Origin: Bacillota bacterium
GTDB lineage: Bacteria; Bacillota; Clostridia; Tissierellales; Sedimentibacteraceae
DNA length: 6,204 nt
Assembly (NCBI GenBank): GCA_029239575.1
Contig: JARBUP010000170.1
Location: 1 to 6,204, forward strand
Direction of reading: 5' to 3'
The translations under genes and the position numbers were made by a program. This document shows positions 1 through 4,668 of the stretch, piece by piece (the stretch's first letter is position 1; each line of letters begins with the position of its first letter). The notes under the pieces are model-generated. The model worked only from the letters and a program-made list of their open reading frames with translations, searched no databases and was not told the origin of the DNA.

Positions 1-1
1 A

Positions 2-169
2 GGTATTTGGGATGCAGAAATATTTGGTAAAACTCTTGCAAATTTAGCAGAAGAGCAGCTTGAAGCAAAACTTACAGGTATGCCAGAAAATGCAAGGAAA
101 AAACTTAAAAAGACAATTGAAAAAATTGTTAATGATGGTCAAGGCAGCATAATATTCTTAATTATTTAA
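2..169 (+). CDS. spoIVA: SpoIVA, stage IV sporulation protein A (C-terminal 55 codons, 5' truncated by window edge)
   Basis: Reading from base 2 gives 55 codons ending in TAA at 167-169; the start lies outside the window. The peptide begins GIWDAEIFGKTLANLAEEQL, continues with a MPENARKKLKKTIEKIVNDG stretch and ends GSIIFLII. I recognise this as the SpoIVA C-terminus, whose family pattern is W-(E/D)-x-x-IFGK-(S/T)-L, then MPE-x-A, then an I(I/V)N(E/D)G-x-G tail with hydrophobic last residues. SpoIVA is a forespore-made ATPase that polymerises on the outer forespore membrane as the basement layer of the spore coat. In Bacillus its C-terminal region docks with SpoVM. The gene is probably under mother-cell control, separate from the operon that follows, because a terminator-bearing repeat and a new promoter lie between them. 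The identification rests on memory of the family, not on a search. Confidence 0.85.
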   Translation, partial: GIWDAEIFGKTLANLAEEQLEAKLTGMPENARKKLKKTIEKIVNDGQGSIIFLII

Positions 170-178
170 ATTAAAATT

Positions 179-200
179 AAAAAGGAGGATTACCTCCTCA
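179..200 (-). terminator. Possible leftward terminator in the left arm of the repeat element
   Basis: On the minus strand this reads GGAGG, loop TAAT, CCTCC, then five T. That is a perfect 5-bp GC-rich stem extended by A-U and G-U pairs into the T tract. It would stop transcripts leaving the element leftward, but no minus-strand gene is seen in the window, so its use is uncertain. Confidence 0.4.
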
Positions 201-228
201 GCTTGATGACAAAGTATTATTTAATTTT

Positions 229-255
229 GTCATCCTGAGCAATAGCGAAGGATCT
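229..255 (+). repeat. Dispersed 26-bp-type repeat, left copy (variant)
   Basis: This copy begins GTCATCCTGAGC and ends GCGAAGGATCT. It is a 27-base variant of the widely scattered bacterial repeat whose common form is GTCATTCTGAACGAAG followed by TGAAGAATCT. It differs from the right copy by a few substitutions and one extra base (AATAG against GAAG in the middle). It pairs with 275-300 across a loop of about 19 bases. Confidence 0.7.
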
Positions 256-274
256 TGTTATTTTAGTGATAAAT

Positions 275-300
275 AGATTCTTCACTTCGTTCAGAATGAC
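275..300 (-). repeat. Dispersed 26-bp-type repeat, right copy (consensus-like, inverted)
   Basis: Read on the minus strand this is the common form of the repeat, beginning GTCATTCTGAACGAAG and ending TGAAGAATCT. It is inverted relative to 229-255, so the pair forms a long imperfect stem in either strand. From memory, this short motif occurs in intergenic regions of many unrelated bacteria. Its function is not known to me. Confidence 0.75.
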
Positions 301-324
301 ACTATATCCGTTTGTCAATTGTCT

Positions 325-346
325 GAGGAGGTTTACCTTCTTTTTT
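325..346 (+). terminator. Likely rho-independent terminator of spoIVA (right arm of the repeat element)
   Basis: GGAGG (327-331), loop TTTA (332-335) and CCTTC (336-340) form a 5-bp stem with one G-U pair, followed by six T (341-346). In a spoIVA transcript the whole right arm can instead pair with the left arm from 179, giving a much longer stem that ends at the same T tract. No other terminator is visible between the spoIVA stop at 169 and the promoter at 426. Confidence 0.55.
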
Positions 347-425
347 AATGCAAATAAATAAATGTAAAAATTGTCACAATAAATTGGAATAATTGTAATA
401 ATAATTGAAAAATAGCATATAATTA

Positions 426-455
426 TTGCCAAATTTATTAAAATTGTGTTATAAT
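426..455 (+). promoter_or_regulatory. Probable sigma-A promoter for the HlyD-like/ylm/sepF operon
   Basis: A -35 box TTGCCA (426-431), an 18-base spacer and a perfect -10 box TATAAT (450-455) are present. TG at 447-448 makes an extended -10 (TGTTATAAT). The expected transcription start is near 462. It is the best match in the 459-base gap and the only clear promoter upstream of the operon. Confidence 0.65.
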
Positions 456-461
456 ATGATT

Positions 462-628
462 ATCTTCCCAAAAGTCACTTGTGACTATGGGTTTAAATTA
501 TAAGTTATGCTGGTTAATATAACACCATTATCATTTAATGTAATAAGAATATTTTATTGTAAATTACTACGAAGTATGGGATGATGGCTCAATAAAATGT
601 ACATTATAAAAATGGAGGCAAAAGAGAA
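462..628 (+). other. 5' leader of the operon (about 165 bases, no recognised riboswitch)
   Basis: From the predicted transcription start to the first start codon is about 167 bases, longer than needed for a ribosome binding site. I looked for T-box, PyrR-binding, S-box, TPP, FMN and purine riboswitch hallmarks and recognised none. It holds the dyad at 467-491, a weak GTTAT/ATAAC pair (504-508 with 519-523), a 10-base palindrome AATGTACATT (596-605) and a G-rich patch TATGGGATGATGG around 575-587. There is no terminator-like hairpin with a T tract, so attenuation is not supported. The preceding stretch 350-425 is plain AT-rich sequence in which I see nothing definite. Confidence 0.35.
467..491. 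promoter_or_regulatory. Dyad-symmetric site at the start of the operon leader (operator or 5' stem)
   Basis: CCCA (467-470) pairs with TGGG (488-491), and AGTCAC (473-478) pairs with GTGACT (481-486), separated by TT and a small 2:1 internal bulge. As DNA this is a two-fold symmetric site lying at about +5 to +30 relative to the predicted start, a usual place for a repressor operator. As RNA it would be a hairpin at the 5' end of the message, closed by a CTTG tetraloop. The sequence does not decide between these. Confidence 0.4.
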
Positions 629-1903
629 ATGGCTAAAAAATCTAAAAGAAACTTTGGATTTAAGAATTTTTTGTTTTCTTTTGTCGCAGTAATTATTGCA
701 ATATATGTTTTTCAAAGTAAAAGCGATGCAGTAGATATAATGATTGTCGAAAAAGGCACATTAGAAAATATTATTGAAACAAAAGGAATCGTTGTTAAAG
801 ACGAAAAAGTATATTCTTCAACTGTGGATGGAAATATAACGTTTCACCAAGAAGAAGGGGCTAAAGTAAATCAAGGTCTTTTAATAGAAGATATTAATTC
901 GAGTTCAAATTCTTCAGAAATTAAAGCACAGCTATCTCAAATTGAAGAAGCAATAAATAAAAAAACTGAAAATAGTAGTGAGAATAATGGAAATAGTGAC
1001 TCATTAGTTGCAAATGCTACAACTAATGAAAATAATGATGAAATTCAAGATATACAAAATAGTATAATAAATAAAAATTATGAAAATATGTATGAGACTG
1101 TTTCTAATATTAATGCAGATAAAAATTTAGAAAATCCATACCATGAATACACTTTAACGCAACTAAGTAATATGAAAAAAAATTTAACTAATAGTTTAAA
1201 CACAAATAAAGTTCCATGTTATTCACTGCGGGCAGGAATTTTATCATATAAAATAGACGGATTAGAAAATGTTTACACATTTGACAATATATATAATATG
1301 ATGCCAAACAACACTGTATTAAACGAATATACAATAACTGATATGAAACAAGTTTCTTCTGTTAAAAGTGGAGATTCGCTTTATAAAATAATTAGAAATT
1401 TTAATTACTATATGGCAGTTACACTGAGCAATGATTTTGCTAAATTGTTTGAAGAAAAAAAATATATTAAAGTAAGAGTTGTTAATGAAGGCGTAGCTAA
1501 TGATATATGGGGTTACATAGAAAAAATTAATTATGGAAGTGACCAATCAACATTAATACTATATTTCGATGACTTTTTTAATGTTATATATGATAAACGT
1601 TATGTTGATTTACAATTAATAACTGACTTGCATGAAGGCTTGAAAATTGAGACAAAATCGCTTGTGGACAAAGATGGTATTAAAGGTGTTTATGTAAAAG
1701 ATGCAAGCAATATTGTTAAATTTATGCCTGTAAAAATTTTAGGAGAAGATGCAAATACTGCAATTGTATCTGAAGGATCATACGTCAGTGAAAAACAAAG
1801 AAATACAATAGACATAAATGACAAAAAATATGAAACAATAAAGATCTATGATAATATAATTTTAAGACCTGATAAGATAACAGAAGGTCAAATTGTAGAT
1901 TAG
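629..1903 (+). CDS. HlyD-like single-pass envelope protein of the ylm/sepF cluster
   Basis: The product has 424 residues. ATG at 629 is preceded by GGAGG at 614-618. The N-terminus is basic (KKSKR) and followed by one membrane helix (about residues 14-28) with no cleavage site, so most of the protein should lie outside the membrane. Residues 36-86 look like a lipoyl/beta-barrel half of membrane-fusion proteins (KGTLENIIETKG, then GNITFHQEEGAKVNQGLLI). Residues 94-114 may be a short helix, followed by an Asn/Ser-rich low-complexity linker to about 170. A C-terminal stretch (about 349-395, KGVYVKDASNIVKFMPVKI) resembles the membrane-proximal domain of HlyD/AcrA-type adaptors. No ABC transporter or RND partner is next to it, and the long coiled-coil hairpin of exporters is missing. 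Related proteins are often found beside sepF in Clostridia, so I infer an envelope or division role rather than a dedicated efflux pump. Its exact function is unknown. Confidence 0.7.
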   Translation: MAKKSKRNFGFKNFLFSFVAVIIAIYVFQSKSDAVDIMIVEKGTLENIIETKGIVVKDEKVYSSTVDGNITFHQEEGAKVNQGLLIEDINSSSNSSEIKAQLSQIEEAINKKTENSSENNGNSDSLVANATTNENNDEIQDIQNSIINKNYENMYETVSNINADKNLENPYHEYTLTQLSNMKKNLTNSLNTNKVPCYSLRAGILSYKIDGLENVYTFDNIYNMMPNNTVLNEYTITDMKQVSSVKSGDSLYKIIRNFNYYMAVTLSNDFAKLFEEKKYIKVRVVNEGVANDIWGYIEKINYGSDQSTLILYFDDFFNVIYDKRYVDLQLITDLHEGLKIETKSLVDKDGIKGVYVKDASNIVKFMPVKILGEDANTAIVSEGSYVSEKQRNTIDINDKKYETIKIYDNIILRPDKITEGQIVD

Positions 1904-1907
1904 GAGG
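1902..1907 (+). promoter_or_regulatory. Ribosome binding site that fixes the GTG start of ylmE
   Basis: AGGAGG starts inside the TAG stop of the upstream gene (1901-1903) and lies 6 bases before GTG at 1914. No ATG in this frame lies at a suitable distance, so the GTG start is well supported. The overlap of stop codon and ribosome binding site suggests translational coupling. Confidence 0.75.
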
Positions 1908-1913
1908 TATTTT

Positions 1914-2633
1914 GTGGACATTAAAGAAAATATAGATAATATTTTAGAAAAAATAAAAGTTGCAGCTGAAAAATCAGGTAGAAAATCAGAAGACATAATT
2001 TTAATAGCAGTTTCTAAAACTGTTGATTGGGAAAAAGCTAAAGAAGCAGTTGAAGCAGGTGTTAATAATCTTGGTGAAAACCGTGTACAAGAAATAACAA
2101 ACAAATATGAACAGTTCGATAATTTAAATTTAAATTCAAATGTTAATTGGCATATGATAGGTCATTTGCAAAAAAATAAAGTAAAGTACATAATAGACAA
2201 AGTAAATTTAATTCATTCAGTTGAAAATTTAGAATTAGCTAATGAAATAAATAAAAGAGCAGCACAACACAATTTAATTTCAAATGTGCTAATTGAATTA
2301 AATATTGGGGAAGAAGAAAGCAAATTTGGAATAAGCGATGAAAATGTAATAGAATTTGTGAAAAGCTTAGAACAATTTGAACATATTAAAGTTTTAGGGC
2401 TTATGACTGTAGCTCCATATGCAGAAAATCCTGAAGATGTAAGATGGGTTTTTAAAAAAATGAAAGAAATATATAATAATATTTCAAATATAAATTTAAG
2501 AAATACAGAAATGAAATATTTGTCCATGGGAATGACAAATGATTTTGAAATAGCAATTGAAGAAGGCTCAAATATAGTTAGAATAGGTACTGCTATATTT
2601 GGAGCAAGAGATTATACTAAAAAAGGGTATTAA
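1914..2633 (+). CDS. ylmE: YlmE/YggS-family pyridoxal phosphate homeostasis protein
   Basis: The product has 239 residues, a normal length for the family, and starts with GTG behind a strong AGGAGG. It is a single-domain alanine-racemase-like TIM barrel that binds pyridoxal 5'-phosphate. No enzymatic reaction is established for the family, which buffers PLP and affects amino-acid pools. K35 in IAVSKT is the PLP-binding lysine. Other family blocks are GENRVQE (54-60), WHMIGHLQKNK (79-89), SMGM with D210 (204-210), which closes the phosphate-binding side, and RIGTAIFG (223-230). It sits 10 bases after the HlyD-like gene and 18 before sepF, the usual Firmicutes and Actinobacteria arrangement, so it is very likely cotranscribed with them. 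Nothing looks degraded. Confidence 0.93.
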   Translation: MDIKENIDNILEKIKVAAEKSGRKSEDIILIAVSKTVDWEKAKEAVEAGVNNLGENRVQEITNKYEQFDNLNLNSNVNWHMIGHLQKNKVKYIIDKVNLIHSVENLELANEINKRAAQHNLISNVLIELNIGEEESKFGISDENVIEFVKSLEQFEHIKVLGLMTVAPYAENPEDVRWVFKKMKEIYNNISNINLRNTEMKYLSMGMTNDFEIAIEEGSNIVRIGTAIFGARDYTKKGY

Positions 2634-2651
2634 TTTAAAGGAGGAACGAAA

Positions 2652-3098
2652 ATGGGAATGATGGATAAGGTTAAGGATTTTATAGGTATGTCAGAGTTTG
2701 AAGAAGAAGAAGAAGATTACGAAGAAGAAATTAAGAGTGAAGGTAGAATGGATAATAAAAATGAAAAAGTAGAAACATTTAATAGAAAAAACAATGTTAT
2801 AAAAGTACATTCGAATTCAGATATGAAAGTATTTATTTGTGAACCACAAAAATACGAAGATTGTACAAAAGCTGTTGATGAAATAAAAAACCGTAAAGTT
2901 GTTGTATTAAATATTGAAGGTTTAGAATTAGAAGATCAAAAACAAATATTTGAATTTGTTAAAGGTGCTGTTTATTCTTTAGAAGCAAGTATTCAAAAAG
3001 TATCAAGCGGAATTTTTGTTATTGCACCAAACAATGTTCAAATAGATGGTAGACTTGGAGAGAGATTTGAAAGGAATTATTTTTATAATAAACAATAG
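2652..3098 (+). CDS. sepF: SepF, FtsZ membrane anchor and septum assembly protein
   Basis: The product has 148 residues. ATG at 2652 follows AAAGGAGG (2637-2644) with 7 bases of spacing. The N-terminal MGMMDKVKDFIGM is the short amphipathic membrane-targeting helix of SepF. Next comes an acidic, disordered linker with a run of five GAA codons (2700-2714) and a second Glu cluster. Residues 49-131 form the conserved SepF core: IKVHSNSDMKVFICEP, then a helix with AVDEIKNRKVVVLNIEGLE, then SIQKVSSGIFVIAP. SepF polymerises into rings or arcs that bind the C-terminal tail of FtsZ and tether it to the membrane at the division site. The residues just before SIQK are Glu-Ala (111-112), where I recall the family usually having a glycine. 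This is a minor oddity. It sits between ylmE and ylmG as expected. Confidence 0.95.
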   Translation: MGMMDKVKDFIGMSEFEEEEEDYEEEIKSEGRMDNKNEKVETFNRKNNVIKVHSNSDMKVFICEPQKYEDCTKAVDEIKNRKVVVLNIEGLELEDQKQIFEFVKGAVYSLEASIQKVSSGIFVIAPNNVQIDGRLGERFERNYFYNKQ

Positions 3099-3106
3099 GT
3101 GAATAT

Positions 3107-3367
3107 ATGTATATAATTAAAGAGGCTCTTACTATTCTTATAAGACTAATAGATTCTTTAATATTAGTAAGAGTTCTGCTATCATTTTTCCCTACCCTTA
3201 GATCATCTAAAATAGCTGAATTTGTTTATCAAATGACGGAGCCTATTATGGCTCCATGTAGAGCGATTTTAGACAGAGTAGGTTTAGGCAACGGAATGTT
3301 TGATTTTTCTCCTATATTAGCATTTGTATTATTAGATTTAATTGCTTCTTTAATTAGGGCTCTTTAG
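3107..3367 (+). CDS. ylmG: YlmG/YggT-family small membrane protein
   Basis: The product has 86 residues. ATG at 3107 is 8 bases after the sepF stop, behind a modest AGGTGA (3097-3102). There are two membrane helices, about residues 6-28 and 65-84. The connecting loop carries the family signature: SFFP at 26-29, TEP-IMAPCRAILDR at 44-57 and DFSPILAF at 66-73. YggT/YlmG proteins are conserved from bacteria to chloroplasts, where homologues affect nucleoid or division behaviour. The biochemical role is not established. Tight spacing to sepF and ylmH supports cotranscription and probably coupling. Confidence 0.93.
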   Translation: MYIIKEALTILIRLIDSLILVRVLLSFFPTLRSSKIAEFVYQMTEPIMAPCRAILDRVGLGNGMFDFSPILAFVLLDLIASLIRAL

Positions 3368-3380
3368 GGTTAAATGTAAA

Positions 3381-4172
3381 ATGAAAAATGTTAATTTAGA
3401 AAAATATTATGATTTTATTAAAGATGAAGAATCTAAGATAGTAGTTAAAAAAATTCAAGATAAGATAAGCTACGTCAATAAAAACTTTAGTCCTGCCCTT
3501 ACAGAATTTATAAATCCTTATGTGGCAGAATTAAGTGTGCCATTAATTAATAATTTTAATATAAATTATGAACTTTTCCCCTCATACGAATATGGTGAGA
3601 GGAAAGTTTTCATTTTGTACCCTGATTATTTGGAAAGAGTTAATGCAGATGATTATATAGCTGGCATTAGAATAAAAAATAAATCAAAATTTAAAATTTT
3701 AGATCATAAAGATTATCTGGGATCACTCATGTCTCTAGGAATAGACAGAAATAAAACAGGTGATATTTTTGTGTATGAAGATTTTGCTGATATAGTTGTG
3801 CACAAGGATATAGTTGATTATATAATTTATAATTTAGAGAAAATAGGTAATAGCAAAATAGAATTTGAAATACTTAAAGCAGATGAAATAGCTTACAAAG
3901 AACAAAAACATGAAATTTTAAATATTACATCATCATCCTTGCGCCTTGATAATATTTTAAAACATATTACAAATAAATCAAGGGACATTGCAACATCATT
4001 GATTAATTCTGGCGATGTTAAAGTAAATTATGTTGTAGAGGAACGTGTGACATATTTAGTTAAAGAAAATGATATGCTATCTGTTCGGAAATTTGGAAGA
4101 TTTAAAATATCAAAACTTATGGGTTTAACTAAATCAGGAAAAAATAAAATTGAAATTAAACATTATGTTTAA
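3381..4172 (+). CDS. ylmH: YlmH, S4-domain RNA-binding protein
   Basis: The product has 263 residues, matching the family length. The N-terminal and middle parts carry the YlmH signature DHKDYLGSLMSLGIDRNK followed by TGDI (about residues 108-126). The C-terminus is an S4 RNA-binding domain (about 186-250), starting LRLDNIL at 187, with SLINSGDVKVN and ending near GRFKI. Bacillus YlmH has been linked to ribosome-associated quality control on stalled 50S-peptidyl-tRNA complexes, a role similar to that of RqcP. Here that is family inference. ATG at 3381 has only a weak AGGG (3366-3369) overlapping the ylmG stop. An earlier ATG at 3374 is followed at once by TAA, so it cannot be the start. The next gene is lspA, 19 bases on; the divIVA gene usual in this position is missing. 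Confidence 0.92.
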   Translation: MKNVNLEKYYDFIKDEESKIVVKKIQDKISYVNKNFSPALTEFINPYVAELSVPLINNFNINYELFPSYEYGERKVFILYPDYLERVNADDYIAGIRIKNKSKFKILDHKDYLGSLMSLGIDRNKTGDIFVYEDFADIVVHKDIVDYIIYNLEKIGNSKIEFEILKADEIAYKEQKHEILNITSSSLRLDNILKHITNKSRDIATSLINSGDVKVNYVVEERVTYLVKENDMLSVRKFGRFKISKLMGLTKSGKNKIEIKHYV

Positions 4173-4191
4173 TATAGAGAGGTAACTTAGT

Positions 4192-4668
4192 ATGAATATA
4201 ATATTTGGAGTAGTTTTCGCGTTTTCAATTTTTTTAGATCAAATTACTAAATTAAAAGCAGTAGAAATTTTAAAAGATGGTAGCACTATTAAAATTTTAG
4301 GTGATTTTTTAAGATTCTCCTATGTGGAAAACAGAGGGGCTGCTTTTGGTATACTTCAAAACAAACAATGGTTTTTTATAATTATGACTGTAATTATGAT
4401 GGCTGTATTATTTTATATGTTTTTTTATAATAAAAACATAACAAAACTTACTAAATTGTCTTTTGTTTTAATTGCAGGTGGTGCTATAGGTAATTTAATT
4501 GATAGGATAAAACTTGGATATGTTGTTGATTTTATAGATGTTAGGTTTGGAAAAATATATGACTTTCCAGTTTTTAATATAGCTGATAGTTGTGTAGTTG
4601 TTGGAACTATAATTCTTATATTTTTAATATTATTTAACAAGTTCGAAAGAAGTGAAATTAATGGATGA
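4192..4668 (+). CDS. lspA: Lipoprotein signal peptidase (signal peptidase II)
   Basis: The product has 158 residues, a normal size. ATG at 4192 follows AGAGAGGT (4176-4183). LspA is a four-helix membrane aspartic peptidase that cuts the signal peptide of prolipoproteins after Lgt has lipidated the cysteine. All family blocks are present: D16 and K20 in the first helix (LDQITK), VENRGAAFG at 45-53, GNLIDR at 100-105, YVVDFID at 110-116 and FPVFNIAD at 125-132. D113 and D132 fit the catalytic aspartate pair, and N101, D104 and R105 are the conserved polar residues around them. The reading frame ends with TGA at 4666-4668 and overlaps the start of the next gene, so the two are likely translationally coupled. 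The product would be sensitive to globomycin-type inhibitors by family. Confidence 0.96.
   Translation: MNIIFGVVFAFSIFLDQITKLKAVEILKDGSTIKILGDFLRFSYVENRGAAFGILQNKQWFFIIMTVIMMAVLFYMFFYNKNITKLTKLSFVLIAGGAIGNLIDRIKLGYVVDFIDVRFGKIYDFPVFNIADSCVVVGTIILIFLILFNKFERSEING

Larger units (their letters stand above)
176..349. repeat. Palindromic MITE-like repeat element with imperfect terminal inverted repeats
   Basis: This stretch of about 174 bases starts 7 bases after the spoIVA stop. The left arm (179-213) and right arm (311-346) are imperfect inverted repeats of about 36 bases. They share a TTTGTCA block, a ten-base CTGAGGAGGT block and a C-rich block running into an A/T tract; the mismatches lie mainly in two short internal segments. 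Inside lie two inverted copies of a 26-27 base repeat (229-255 and 275-300). A further perfect 9-base inverted pair, GATGACAAA (205-213) and TTTGTCATC (226-234), gives an alternative fold. TA dinucleotides sit at both outer boundaries (178-179 and 346-347), which might be a target duplication, but TA is too common here to prove it. There is no transposase. I infer a non-autonomous or passively spread element, and other copies elsewhere in the genome are expected. Confidence 0.6.

Noticed and set aside
371..400. Second promoter candidate with TTGTCA at 371-376
   Set aside because: No good -10 box lies at 16-18 bases. The nearest TAATAA is poorly spaced, and the extended -10 promoter at 426-455 is far better.
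217..432. Minus-strand open frame of 71 codons containing VILNEVKNL and RSFAIAQDD
   Set aside because: It is the translation of the inverted dispersed repeats followed by AT-rich sequence, with no ribosome binding site. The same peptides arise wherever the repeat is translated and do not indicate a gene.
507..586. Short open frame in the leader (ATG at 507, about 25 codons) as a possible leader peptide
   Set aside because: No ribosome binding site precedes it (AT-only sequence upstream), and the composition shows no regulatory codon run or resemblance to a known leader peptide.
1319..1546. Minus-strand open frame of 75 codons inside the HlyD-like gene
   Set aside because: It lies wholly within a well-supported gene, has the Phe/Ile/Asn-rich make-up of antisense AT-rich coding DNA, and no ribosome binding site.
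1862..2104. Minus-strand open frame of 80 codons across the HlyD-like/ylmE junction
   Set aside because: It is antisense to two well-supported genes and their shared stop/ribosome binding site, with no family resemblance.
2213..2527. Minus-strand open frame of 104 codons inside ylmE
   Set aside because: It is antisense to conserved ylmE motifs and has no recognisable domain.
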